NCBI GenBank assembly: GCA_018402665.1
Contig: JAGYIN010000006.1
Location: 1 to 64,000 of the forward strand
Reading direction: 5' to 3'
DNA length: 64,000 bases
From: Schleiferiaceae bacterium
GTDB lineage: Bacteria > Bacteroidota > Bacteroidia > Flavobacteriales > Schleiferiaceae
The notes under the pieces: model-generated
The model's database searches: none
What the model was told of the DNA's origin: nothing
What the model saw: the letters and a program-made list of their open reading frames with translations, nothing else
Made by a program: the position numbers and the translations under genes
In this document: positions 9,147 to 20,794 of the stretch, piece by piece
How positions within the stretch are numbered: the first letter of the stretch is position 1
Layout: each line of letters starts with the position of its first letter

Positions 9147-9989
9147 CTAAACCGCTTTGGTAAGTTCTTCCAGTAAATCATGGTCGAATACTTCATCATC
9201 ACCATCGTCTAAGCTAAGGGTTTTGCTTTGTGGGAAAGTAAACAGTTGCCATTTTTTATCGATGTATTCGAGGGATGTCAGATTCTCCACCCAATCGCCA
9301 CTATTCATATACATCGTACTACCGTTCGTACTGACTACCTCACGAATTTGCGGTTGATGAATATGCCCACAAATGACGGCATCATAACCTTTAGTGATGG
9401 CCAATTCTGCTGCGACTTGTTCGAAATCTCCAATAAATTTTACCGCTTGCTTCACCCGATCCTTTACCATCTTTGAGAAGCTGTATTTTTCTCGTCCTAA
9501 TGCCGTTAGCACATCGTTGAGAAAACGATTAGATAGTATTAAGAAATCATAGCCCCAACCTCCAAGTTTAGCTATGATTTTAGCACCTTGAATGCTTCGA
9601 TCAAAAATATCCCCGTGGAAAATCCAGACCTTTTTCCCATCTAGTTTGAGGACCAATTTATTGGATAGTTGAATTTTACCAATTACCGTAGAACTGAACC
9701 TCCGGAGCGCTTCATCGTGGTTCCCCGTTATGTAGTGGACATCCACTCCCGCGGCAGCCATCTTTAAAATAGTACGAACCACCTTGAGATGGTCTTTTGG
9801 AAAGTAGCGCTTACGGAAATTCCAGATATCGATAATATCACCATTAAGGACCAGGGTTTTAGGTTCGATGGATTTGAGGTACGAATTCAACTGCTTTGCA
9901 TGGCACCCATAGGTACCCAAATGCAGATCGCTTATTACGCAAACATCTAACGGTCGTTTTGATTTCATTTCATGCATGAGTTTTAACAA
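9147..9989 (-). CDS. UDP-2,3-diacylglucosamine diphosphatase-like metallophosphoesterase (LpxH-like)
   Basis: The calcineurin-like metal-binding motifs are all present: SDLHLG (Asp21, His23), NGDIIDIW, TGNHDE, a His in IFHGDIFDRS, and CGHIHQP. This set is typical of LpxH-type enzymes, which split UDP-diacylglucosamine to lipid X in lipid A synthesis. The 280 residues exceed the roughly 240 of E. coli LpxH because of an acidic C-terminal tail. The chosen start (MLKLMHEMK) could be shortened to a later Met. The neighbouring glycosyltransferase supports an envelope role. The LpxH activity itself is inferred: some Bacteroidota LpxH-like proteins are untested. Confidence 0.75.
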   Translation of the reverse strand: MLKLMHEMKSKRPLDVCVISDLHLGTYGCHAKQLNSYLKSIEPKTLVLNGDIIDIWNFRKRYFPKDHLKVVRTILKMAAAGVDVHYITGNHDEALRRFSSTVIGKIQLSNKLVLKLDGKKVWIFHGDIFDRSIQGAKIIAKLGGWGYDFLILSNRFLNDVLTALGREKYSFSKMVKDRVKQAVKFIGDFEQVAAELAITKGYDAVICGHIHQPQIREVVSTNGSTMYMNSGDWVENLTSLEYIDKKWQLFTFPQSKTLSLDDGDDEVFDHDLLEELTKAV

Positions 9990-10067
9990 ACATGCTTAGA
10001 AAACCACAACGTCGAGTTAAAATTGACTTAGCTTAAGGTTAAGTGTATGTACTTAATGAACAACGAT

Positions 10068-10956
10068 TTAGGACAGATTAAGAATTTCTAAACTTGCAGC
10101 TAAAGTATTCTTAAGATTGCTCGTAGCCTCTACTAGTGGGAGGCGGACCGTTGCCTCTGCGATACCTCTTGCCTCCAAAAGTGCCTTTATTCCAACAGGG
10201 TTACCTTCTTCAAATAATTGGTTTGTTAAGTCGTAGATACTTAAATGCGCAGCACGAGCTTGTATCCATTTGCCCTCAATCATGTGATGTACCATTGCAC
10301 AAAAGACTTCAGGAACGCCTTGGCCACTTACTGAGATCACTCCTTCCGCACCCAATGCCATCATTGCAAAAGTGAGGTTATCATCCCCCGAGAGCACCTG
10401 AAAATCTACAGGTCGTTCGAGCAAGATTTCTGTAATTTGATCGAGGTTTCCACTAGCCTCTTTAATAGCTATAATATTCCCGAAATTTTTTGCGAGTCGA
10501 ATAGTCGTTTGCGCACTGATATTACTGCTCGTTCTTCCGGGTACGTTGTAGAGAATCAGTGGCAATGGACTCGCGGCACTTAGTGCGGCATAGTGTTGGT
10601 AAATACCTTCTTGTGAGGGTTTGTTGTAGTATGGACTTGCACTGAGAATTGCAGCAACACCATCTACATCAAACGCCTTTAGCTCTTCAACCAAAGCATG
10701 GGTGTTATTACCGCCAATACCGAAAATAACAGGAATTCTGCCTGCAGTAATTTTGAGCACAAACTGCAGAATACGTTGCTTTTCATCAGTGGTCAATACT
10801 GGGTTTTCAGCAGTAGTACCATTCACAACAAAGTAGTTCACACCGTTAGAAATACAATGTTCTAATAAACGTTCTAGTGCAGCGTAGTCTACGCTTTGGC
10901 AACCATCACGTTGAAAGGGGGTAACAAGCGCTACACCAACTCCAGAAAGGTCTAAT

Positions 10957-10964
<8 letters not shown>
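10068..10964 (-). CDS. dapA: 4-hydroxy-tetrahydrodipicolinate synthase
   Basis: DapA condenses pyruvate with aspartate semialdehyde at the entry to lysine and diaminopimelate synthesis. The 298-residue TIM barrel shows the Schiff-base Lys168 in IIAIKEASGN, Tyr139 in LYNVPGRT, and Thr50/Thr51 in NGTTAEN, the expected catalytic set. SPYYNKPSQEG supplies the Tyr from the neighbouring subunit. It overlaps the upstream DUF6913-like gene by 8 bases and so belongs to the prmC-ligA-DUF6913-dapA unit. No lysine riboswitch is visible; there is no leader. Other members of this aldolase family exist, but this motif set fits DapA. Confidence 0.93.
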
Positions 10965-14262
<3,298 letters not shown>

Positions 14263-14301
14263 TACTGCCGAAAATACGACTTGCACCACTACCTTTGTCC
14301 T

Positions 14302-15294
14302 ATGTCACATGCCAAGTTTCTCACACGTTGCTGATTGGCCAACTATGCCAAGGCCGAACCTCATAATCCGTTGGTTGGTGCGGTTATCGTGCACAATGGT
14401 AAAATAATTGGCGAAGGATACCACCATAAGCGGGTGAACCACACGCTGAAGTGATGGCCATTAATAGTGTGAAAAACACATCATTACTGGCTTCCAGCAC
14501 CTTATATTTACCCAGTTTAGAACCTTGCGCCCATTGTGGAAAACGCCTCCTTGTAACCTTCTCATCACGGACCGTCGTATTCCCAAGGTGGTCATAGGTT
14601 GCTCTGATAATGCATTGAGTGAATGGAAAGGCGTAGAACATCTAATGTCCCACGGCGTCGAGTTTTGTTTGCGGGCCCGCACCCTTTCGACAGTTAAATC
14701 AAGGTGTTCTTCTGCAACAAGGAACACAAAGACCCTTTGTAACACTGAAGTGGGCACAATCTTTGGACGGATATTTGGACAGAATCCGTACAAAAAAATG
14801 AGCAAGCCTCGTTAATATCGGGCCCTTTAGCAGCAATCAAATCGCACCAGTTACGATCAGAAGTTGATGGCATCCTTATTTCTGCTAAAACTTTGAATTG
14901 GGATCGACCATCGCTTTCAACACGCCATTACCACGGCACTAATCCCCGGCCTATACTGCTGGTGGATAACACCTTACCTGACTCGTTGGCATTAGAAAAA
15001 TTTTTAATTGCTCCACTTTTAATTGGCAATGTATCTGCACTCGAAGGGGATAAAATCATCTGCGATCCTTACGACATTGCGCGTTGGCTTCCGGAACTCT
15101 TGGACCATGATATACACCATGTTTTAGTTGAAGGTGGAGGTCATGTGCTTCAATCATTCCTTGATGCCGGTATGGTTGACCAGTGGCACCGTTTTACCTC
15201 TGAAAAGCGCATTAATGATGGAATTTCTGCCCCAAAGTTTCCGGAGACAGGTTGCGCAGATAAACTAGGTACAGATCGTTATGAGCGAGGATAG
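14302..15294 (+). pseudogene. ribD: Riboflavin biosynthesis deaminase/reductase RibD, frameshifted
   Basis: RibD deaminates and then reduces the pyrimidine intermediate of riboflavin synthesis. In successive frames one reads PHNPLVGAVIVHNGKIIGEG, then the zinc-binding [17 protein letters not shown] and GKTPPCNLL of the deaminase; then RPFVTLKWAQSLDGYLD, LISGPLAAIKSHQLRSEVD and VLVEGGGHVLQSF of the reductase. Clear breaks: a lost G in the G-run near 14433, a lost A near 14541, and an extra A near 14792. An in-frame TGA at 14332 also interrupts the start. About 330 codons in total. The last 133 codons (14893-15294) are intact. I infer sequence errors. Confidence 0.8.
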
Positions 15295-15892
15295 TGATCG
15301 CTATTACACCGTCGAAGTTCCTTCAAGAGGCGTTTTTAAGTCTAAAGGGAGCAAGTTCTTCGCCTACCTCTTTCACTGCAAAGACGAGGATAGCTTCAAA
15401 GGCCAATTGGATTTTATTAAGTCTCAAGAATCTTCTGCTCGGCATTATTGCTGGGCCTTTCGTATTCAAAATGAAGTAACTATAGAACGAAGCACTGACG
15501 ATGGAGAGCCTGCCCATACTGCGGGAACGCCCATACTGCGTGCTTTAGTTAGTCATGAATTAGTGAATGTAGGATGCGTTGTTGTACGTTACTTTGGCGG
15601 TACAAAGTTGGGTGTGCCCGGATTGATAGAAGCTTATGGTGCAGCGGCAGAGGACGCAATTCGTGAAAATATCCGCCAAGAGAAATGGGTGACAGCACCA
15701 CTCAAACTACAATTCTCCTACGATCAATTGTCCTTTGTTGAGCGCATAGTGAAACAAGCCGATCTTCATGTGGTCGAAAGAAAACAAGGCCTATCTTTAA
15801 CCTATACCTTAGAGGTGGTGCAAAGTCAATATGAAGAAATAAAGGACCAGTTTGAAAAAAATCATCACATTACTCTTCTTCCTAGCGGTTAA
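15281..15892 (+). CDS. YigZ/IMPACT family protein
   Basis: The 203-residue protein has the IMPACT N-terminal domain: SKFFAYLFHC, ARHYCWAFRI, STDDGEPAHTAGTPIL and VVVRYFGGTKLGVPGLIEAYG, nearly the whole family signature. A smaller C-terminal DUF1949-like domain follows (about 130-200). In E. coli the protein is YigZ; in eukaryotes IMPACT modulates the GCN2 pathway. The bacterial function is not settled. The ATG lies inside the end of ribD (14-base overlap), and the 3' end overlaps the next gene's TTG start, so the three genes are probably one transcript. Confidence 0.9.
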   Translation: MSEDSDRYYTVEVPSRGVFKSKGSKFFAYLFHCKDEDSFKGQLDFIKSQESSARHYCWAFRIQNEVTIERSTDDGEPAHTAGTPILRALVSHELVNVGCVVVRYFGGTKLGVPGLIEAYGAAAEDAIRENIRQEKWVTAPLKLQFSYDQLSFVERIVKQADLHVVERKQGLSLTYTLEVVQSQYEEIKDQFEKNHHITLLPSG

Positions 15893-17420
15893 CGCTGCTT
15901 TTAGTCAAGAGCTTACCACACAATCATTTTTTGAATCTACAACACCTCACGCCACTTATGAGCGTTTCCACTACCTGCTAGCGGGACATGTACTCTTGGA
16001 AGAACAATTTTTAGAAGTACGTGATCGCTCCGGTAAAGTCCTGAAGTCGCAATCCACGCTAGATTTCAAAAAACGAACCAGATTGCCCAAAGAAGTAACT
16101 TCTTCCCTACTCTATTACAATGATGAGTGGATCGCTGTAGTACCAGATACTCTTTTAGACGGTGCGCTCCATACGCTTAGATACATTACGCTCGATGGCA
16201 AGCTGTTGCTCGAGCGCGACTTAACCGTTCATTTCAATGATACCACTGTCCAGGTACGGGTTTTTAATCCGGACCCGCTCACCCCATTTAATTTAACCTA
16301 TGGTGGTATTTACAAGGATCTTAACGATGGAAATGGTGTTGTATTAGATTCATTAGCCATAATTGATACGCTAACAGTAGATCAAATTGCAGATACGACC
16401 TTCCTTCGCAATCAGTACATTGAGATTGTGGATTTCGATGCGCCTTATATTTTACCCAGTACGTCACCGCAAGATTGGACTGGAGGAAGAACGGCTCCTG
16501 AATTTGAGCAAGTGATGTGCGTATACCACGTTACAGCCCTCTCCAGATACCTAAACACGTTAGGCTATGGTTCAATTATGACCTATACCATCCATGCGGA
16601 TGCACAAGCACTGAACGGACAAGATAACAGCATGTTTAATTTCGGTTATTCCCCACCCCGCTTATATTTCGGCGAAGGTGGTGTTGATGATGCTGAAGAT
16701 GCCGACGTGATTATTCACGAATTCGGTCATGCCATATCCCATGGCGCAGCACCAGGAACGAATCTAGGTATGGAGCGCAGAAGTTTTGATGAAGCTTTTG
16801 GCGATTATCTGGCAGAACGGCACGGTAGACGCTCGGGAACTACCAGTACACGAGTCTTTGATTGGGACGGTAACAATGAATTTTGGAACGGTAGAAGCGT
16901 ATCCTACGATGGCGTAAAGAATTACAATCAGCTTATTTTTAATTCCATCTACCAACACACAGATATTATGTCTAGCGCGATGTTAGAATTTAGTGCGAAT
17001 CCTAACGTAGGCGGAAGCGTTGCAGATAAAATTATTTTAGAAGGCGTTCATTCTTTAATGCCGAACCAAACTTTTAGGCAAATAGCGCAAAACTTCATTT
17101 GGGCCGATTCTTTACTCTATAATGGCGCACACTACAACGCCCTTACATTTGCCTTTGGCGCACCGAAGAACATACTTGCCGCTAGCGAGGTGGGCGAATC
17201 TTCTGCTACGGTTGCAAAGGAGCACATCGTTCACACCGAATCAGGATCGGTTTTAAAAACCATAGAAGGTAAGGTGGCATTGATTCACTGTTACAATTGG
17301 TCCGGACAACTACTGTGGTCTAAAACTACGACAGGTCGTTTGGAATTGCCTGAACGTACCTCAGGAATTTTAGAGGTGCTCTATTCTACAGGTGAGCGAG
17401 TCTTACTTAAGACAAACTAG
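15852..17420 (+). CDS. Secreted zinc metallopeptidase (gluzincin-type) with a T9SS-like C-terminus
   Basis: A signal peptide (MKKIITLLFFLAVNAAFS) leads a 522-residue protein. The zinc motif HEFGHAISH (about 294) is followed some 30 residues later by RRSFDEAFGDYLAER, giving the third zinc ligand Glu as in the M4/M36 (thermolysin/fungalysin-like) group. The last 60 residues (CYNWSGQLLWSKT then GILEVLYSTGERVLLKTN) resemble the end of a type IX sorting domain but lack the usual YPNP beginning. The start must be TTG at 15852: a stop lies four codons upstream in frame, and the signal peptide begins exactly there. It overlaps yigZ by 41 bases. Probably an exported protease; the substrate is unknown. 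Confidence 0.75.
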   Translation: MKKIITLLFFLAVNAAFSQELTTQSFFESTTPHATYERFHYLLAGHVLLEEQFLEVRDRSGKVLKSQSTLDFKKRTRLPKEVTSSLLYYNDEWIAVVPDTLLDGALHTLRYITLDGKLLLERDLTVHFNDTTVQVRVFNPDPLTPFNLTYGGIYKDLNDGNGVVLDSLAIIDTLTVDQIADTTFLRNQYIEIVDFDAPYILPSTSPQDWTGGRTAPEFEQVMCVYHVTALSRYLNTLGYGSIMTYTIHADAQALNGQDNSMFNFGYSPPRLYFGEGGVDDAEDADVIIHEFGHAISHGAAPGTNLGMERRSFDEAFGDYLAERHGRRSGTTSTRVFDWDGNNEFWNGRSVSYDGVKNYNQLIFNSIYQHTDIMSSAMLEFSANPNVGGSVADKIILEGVHSLMPNQTFRQIAQNFIWADSLLYNGAHYNALTFAFGAPKNILAASEVGESSATVAKEHIVHTESGSVLKTIEGKVALIHCYNWSGQLLWSKTTTGRLELPERTSGILEVLYSTGERVLLKTN

Positions 17421-17829
17421 AAAATAAGGTTGCCAATTCCTCTGGACAGCGCTTTGGCTTGAACGACTCTTTATCCACAAATACGAGTACTACTTTCCCG
17501 GTTACCAGGATCTTACCTGCCTCATCTCGAAGCGTATGGTAAAATGATATCTTCCTAGTGGGAAGTTCATTTATTGCTGTCTCTAATAAGACTTTTTCAT
17601 CGTACTTGGCACCGCGTTTAAAATCGATGCTCATATGGACGACGGGCAACATGGTTCCATTCGCTTCGAGTTGCGCGTAGGAAATTCCCATTTTGCGCAA
17701 TAATTCGACTCGGCCAACCTCGAAATAAGCGGCATAATTTCCATAATAGACCACACCCATTTGATCCGTCTCAGAGTATCTTGGTCGAAAGGTATGTGTC
17801 TCTTTGATTTGTACTTCTTTCATAGCCAC
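17407..17829 (-). CDS. Acyl-CoA thioesterase, 4-hydroxybenzoyl-CoA thioesterase (YbgC) type
   Basis: A single hotdog-fold domain of 140 residues. The YbgC/FadM active-site signature is plain: RYSETDQMGVVYYGNYAAYFE, with the catalytic Asp in TDQMG, followed by FEVGRVELLRKMG. Such enzymes hydrolyse short or long acyl-CoA thioesters; the exact substrate is not readable. It converges on the metallopeptidase gene with a 14-base overlap of the coding ends and diverges from dnaA. A start two codons later (MKEVQI) is equally possible. I recall this gene beside dnaA in other Flavobacteria. Confidence 0.85.
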   Translation of the reverse strand: MAMKEVQIKETHTFRPRYSETDQMGVVYYGNYAAYFEVGRVELLRKMGISYAQLEANGTMLPVVHMSIDFKRGAKYDEKVLLETAINELPTRKISFYHTLRDEAGKILVTGKVVLVFVDKESFKPKRCPEELATLFSSLS

Positions 17830-18157
17830 TAAATTAAGGGTCCTTTGGTTGCCTCGAGGCAGTGTTCAATCTTCAATTTTGAGATTTTTGAACAATCAAC
17901 GAGTTGGATGGTAATTTATACTCAAAAAATTTGGGCGTTTATACTAAGTGCTGATTTTCAATAAGTTAAGCATCCCCTTAAGTAAAACTTTTTATTAACA
18001 CAATAGCAAATAAATTTTTTTCAATCAGAATTTATGAACACATTTGCTATGCAGTCAACAAGATGATTTTACTCTTCGATTGCCGCCCGAAAAGTTTACT
18101 AATACACACAACACGACCTCAAGTTTGAACAGCCTTGAGGTAAGAGAATTTTTGACC
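17830..18157. promoter_or_regulatory. Divergent AT-rich region between the thioesterase and dnaA; candidate regulatory or origin region
   Basis: This 328-base stretch has no plausible gene. It is AT-rich, with A/T runs at 17990-18025. I see TTATTAACA (from about 17992) and TTATGAACA (from about 18032), each matching 7 of 9 bases of the DnaA box TTATCCACA; that is weak. TGTTCAA (about 17862) and TTGAACA (about 17887) form an inverted repeat. A perfect hairpin lies at 18116-18141. No TTG-N19-TAnnTTTG promoter is obvious. An origin here is only a possibility suggested by the neighbouring dnaA. Confidence 0.3.
18116..18141 (+). promoter_or_regulatory. Hairpin in the dnaA 5' leader
   Basis: ACCTCAAG (18116-18123) is exactly complementary to CTTGAGGT (18134-18141), leaving a 10-base loop. 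The right arm contains GAGG, the only Shine-Dalgarno-like sequence before the dnaA ATG at 18158, so folding would hide it. No T-run follows, so it is not a terminator. Any regulatory role is inferred. Confidence 0.4.
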
Positions 18158-19591
18158 ATGGAGAAAAGCGTTAATGATGTCTGGAATGAAGCCTTGCAAT
18201 TTATTCAAGACAACGTTGATGACCAGTGCTACAACACCTGGTTTGAACCTATAAAACCAGTAAAACTTCAGGCCAACATCATCACTGTTCAAGTACCTTC
18301 AAAGTTCTTCTATGAGTACCTCGAAGAACATTACATTCAGTTGTTAAAGGCTGCAATAACTAAATCGCTCGGTTCAGACGCAAAATTGGTATACAGCATA
18401 GTACTTGAAAACGCATACGGTAATGCACAAGCGCCGACGATGAAGTTGCCCAGTAGTGGTCGCAAAAAACATCCACGCCAAAGCGTAAACATGCCAATGA
18501 AGATTGGGAACGACAAGGAAATTAAAAATCCTTTTGTCATCCCTGGCTTGCAAAAGCTCAATATTGACTCGCAGTTAAACCCGAATTACAGTTTCGAAAA
18601 TTTTATAGAAGGTGATTGTAATAGGCTTGCTAGATCTGCAGGATACGCAGTAAGTAAAAACCCTGGAGGTACCTCCTTTAACCCGCTCATGCTTTATGGA
18701 GGCGTCGGTTTAGGTAAAACCCATTTGGCACATGCCATTGGAGTTGAAATTAAAGACAACTATCCAGAAAAAACGGTGCTGTACGTTAGTGCAGAAAAAT
18801 TTACGCAGCAGTTTATTGATAGCATCCGTAACAATACAAAGAATGACTTCGTGCATTTCTATCAAATGATTGATGTTTTGGTCATAGATGATGTACAAAG
18901 TTTCTCAGGTAAGGAGAAAACGCAAGATGTTTTCTTTGAGATATTCAACCACCTGCATCAAAACGGTAAGCAAATCATATTGACCAGCGACCGTGCTCCT
19001 GTGGAGTTACAAGGAATGGAACAACGCCTCTTAAGTCGATTCAAATGGGGATTGAGTGCAGACCTTCAAAAGCCGGGACTAGAGACTCGCGTTGCCATCT
19101 TAGGCAAGAAGCTCTACAATGACGGCATTGAAATTGAACAAGATATTATCGAATACATCGCTTATTCTATTAATTCAAACATCAGAGAGCTCGAAGGTGC
19201 ACTGATCAGCATACTTGCTCAAAGTAGCTTGAATAAGAAGCAAATCACGATGGAATTGGTAAAATCCATGGTCGATAAATTTGTTAAGAGTACTACTCGC
19301 GAGATTTCGATTGACTTCATACAAAAAGTAGTTTGTGATTATTTCGATATGCCGCTGGAATTATTGAAATCAAAGACGCGTAAACGTGAAATAGTTCAGG
19401 CGCGACAGCTGAGTATGTATTTCTCAAAACAACTTACTAAAAACAGTCTCGCCAGTATCGGTCAGCAATGTGGCAATAAAGACCACGCCACTGTGCTTCA
19501 TGCATGTAGAACGGTGAATAACTTAAAGGAAACCGACAAGCGTTTCCGTACGTATGTTGACGATTTACAAAAACGACTTACACTCGCATAA
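18158..19591 (+). CDS. dnaA: Chromosomal replication initiator protein DnaA
   Basis: DnaA binds the origin and opens it in an ATP-dependent way. The ATG at 18158 (MEKSVNDVWNEALQFI) is chosen because domain I begins there, giving 477 residues, the usual length; the frame is open further up but has only a TTG and no homology. Visible: domain I with NTWFEPIKP, Walker A GGVGLGKTHLAHAIG, Walker B VLVIDDVQSFSGK, sensor LTSDRAP, arginine-finger region QRLLSRFKWGL, and the domain IV DnaA signature KDHATVLHACRTVNN. A strong terminator follows. The upstream leader carries a hairpin that may control translation. Confidence 0.97.
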   Translation: MEKSVNDVWNEALQFIQDNVDDQCYNTWFEPIKPVKLQANIITVQVPSKFFYEYLEEHYIQLLKAAITKSLGSDAKLVYSIVLENAYGNAQAPTMKLPSSGRKKHPRQSVNMPMKIGNDKEIKNPFVIPGLQKLNIDSQLNPNYSFENFIEGDCNRLARSAGYAVSKNPGGTSFNPLMLYGGVGLGKTHLAHAIGVEIKDNYPEKTVLYVSAEKFTQQFIDSIRNNTKNDFVHFYQMIDVLVIDDVQSFSGKEKTQDVFFEIFNHLHQNGKQIILTSDRAPVELQGMEQRLLSRFKWGLSADLQKPGLETRVAILGKKLYNDGIEIEQDIIEYIAYSINSNIRELEGALISILAQSSLNKKQITMELVKSMVDKFVKSTTREISIDFIQKVVCDYFDMPLELLKSKTRKREIVQARQLSMYFSKQLTKNSLASIGQQCGNKDHATVLHACRTVNNLKETDKRFRTYVDDLQKRLTLA

Positions 19592-19615
19592 AAAACAGTT
19601 TAACGAATGTTTTAG

Positions 19616-19645
19616 AGTCAGTATCTTCGGGTACTGACTTTTTTA
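19616..19645 (+). terminator. Strong intrinsic terminator after dnaA, UUCG tetraloop
   Basis: AGTCAGTATC (19616-19625) pairs with GGTACTGACT (19630-19639), with one G-U pair, around the loop TTCG. TTTTTT follows. The T-run ends only a few bases before the ATG of the next gene at 19649, so the element fills its whole leader. Confidence 0.85.
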
Positions 19646-19648
19646 TTT

Positions 19649-20092
19649 ATGAAAATACTCATGGTTTGTTTGGGCAATATATGCCGCTCTCCCCTAGCTC
19701 AAGGTATAATGGAACACTATGCACCAGAAGATTGGGTTATAGATTCCGCAGGTACTTCAGGATGGCATTCCGATGAGCGCCCCGATACAAGGAGTATATT
19801 GACCGCCAAAGAGCACGGTATTACTCTCGATCACCAACGATCACGACAAGTGACAGTAGAAGATTTTGAGGTCTTTGATATCCTTTTTGCCATGGACAGT
19901 GCTAATTACTCTAATCTCATCCAGTTAGCCCCTTCCGATGCTGCCAAACAAAAGGTACGCCTCATTTTAAATGAATCCTATCCCGGTGAAAATAAAGCAG
20001 TACCCGATCCCTACACAGGTGGACAAGAGGGGTTTACACATGTTTATGAACTTCTCGATGAAGCGATACAATCATTTTTAAAAACGCACTAA
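19649..20092 (+). CDS. Low-molecular-weight protein-tyrosine phosphatase
   Basis: A 147-residue enzyme with the LMW-PTP P-loop near the N-terminus, VCLGNICRSP (nucleophile Cys7, Arg13), DSAGTSGWH, and the general-acid Asp in VPDPYTGG. It removes phosphate from tyrosine; in some bacteria such enzymes act on tyrosine kinases of polysaccharide export, in others on protein arginine phosphate. The target here is unknown. It starts right after the dnaA terminator and its stop shares one base with the next ATG, so it is coupled to the methylase gene. Confidence 0.92.
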   Translation: MKILMVCLGNICRSPLAQGIMEHYAPEDWVIDSAGTSGWHSDERPDTRSILTAKEHGITLDHQRSRQVTVEDFEVFDILFAMDSANYSNLIQLAPSDAAKQKVRLILNESYPGENKAVPDPYTGGQEGFTHVYELLDEAIQSFLKTH

Positions 20093-20787
20093 TGGCTGCT
20101 ATTTACTTATTGCCTAATACGTTAGGTCAAGATAATTTCGACAGCATCATACCTAAAGATGTAGTCAACATCATAGATAGTCTTACCTACTTCATTGTCG
20201 AAAATGAAAAAACAGCCCGTGCCTATCTCAAACATTTGTTGCCGGAAAAGAATCAGCGTGAATTAAGACTTGAAATACTAGATAAGCAAACTGATCCGCT
20301 GGATCTCCCCTACTTTCTAGACCCGATTAAAAAAGGGCATTCCATCGGGATTTTGTCCGAAGCAGGTGTTCCTTGTGTAGCCGATCCAGGTGCGACTATT
20401 GTCAGTATAGCCCATAGAAAAGGAATACCAATACACCCGTGTGTGGGGCCGTCGTCCATCCTTCTCGCTTTAATGGCTAGTGGGTTCAACGGTCAGCAAT
20501 TTACGTTCAGAGGCTATTTACCACACGATAAACCCATTCGAAAAAGAGTCTTCGAGGCGATGCAAAAAGACATTCGAGACGGGATAACCCAAATCTTTAT
20601 GGAGACGCCCTATCGCAATGGTAAACTGTTGGAGGAATTGGTCGCCACCTTACACCCGGAGACAAAGCTTTGTATTGCTGTAGATATTACCTTAGATACA
20701 GAGCATATTCAGACTAAAACTGTGGCGCAATGGAGCTTAGATTTACCTGAATTACACAAAAGACCAGCAATATTTTTGATAGATTAA
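20092..20787 (+). CDS. Tetrapyrrole-methylase-type SAM methyltransferase (RsmI-related)
   Basis: The 231-residue protein belongs to the tetrapyrrole methylase superfamily: ILSEAGVPCVADPGA and CVGPSSILLALMASG correspond to the RsmI motifs, and FMETPYRNGKLLEEL follows. RsmI methylates the 2'-OH of C1402 in 16S rRNA. The protein is shorter than E. coli RsmI (about 286 residues) and lacks its N-terminal GTLYVVATPIGN form (here AAIYLLPNTLG), so it is a Bacteroidota subfamily whose target is less certain. It overlaps the phosphatase stop by one base and precedes relA/spoT by 7 bases. Confidence 0.75.
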   Translation: MAAIYLLPNTLGQDNFDSIIPKDVVNIIDSLTYFIVENEKTARAYLKHLLPEKNQRELRLEILDKQTDPLDLPYFLDPIKKGHSIGILSEAGVPCVADPGATIVSIAHRKGIPIHPCVGPSSILLALMASGFNGQQFTFRGYLPHDKPIRKRVFEAMQKDIRDGITQIFMETPYRNGKLLEELVATLHPETKLCIAVDITLDTEHIQTKTVAQWSLDLPELHKRPAIFLID

Positions 20788-20794
20788 GTCAAAT

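Noticed and set aside
14384-14805. Minus-strand ORFs opposite ribD (14384-14641 and 14461-14805)
   Set aside because: They run antisense to the RibD deaminase motifs and arise because the ribD frames are broken.
18044-18157. Longer DnaA reading frame beginning with TTG at 18044
   Set aside because: The added residues show no DnaA domain I similarity; ATG 18158 gives the family length.
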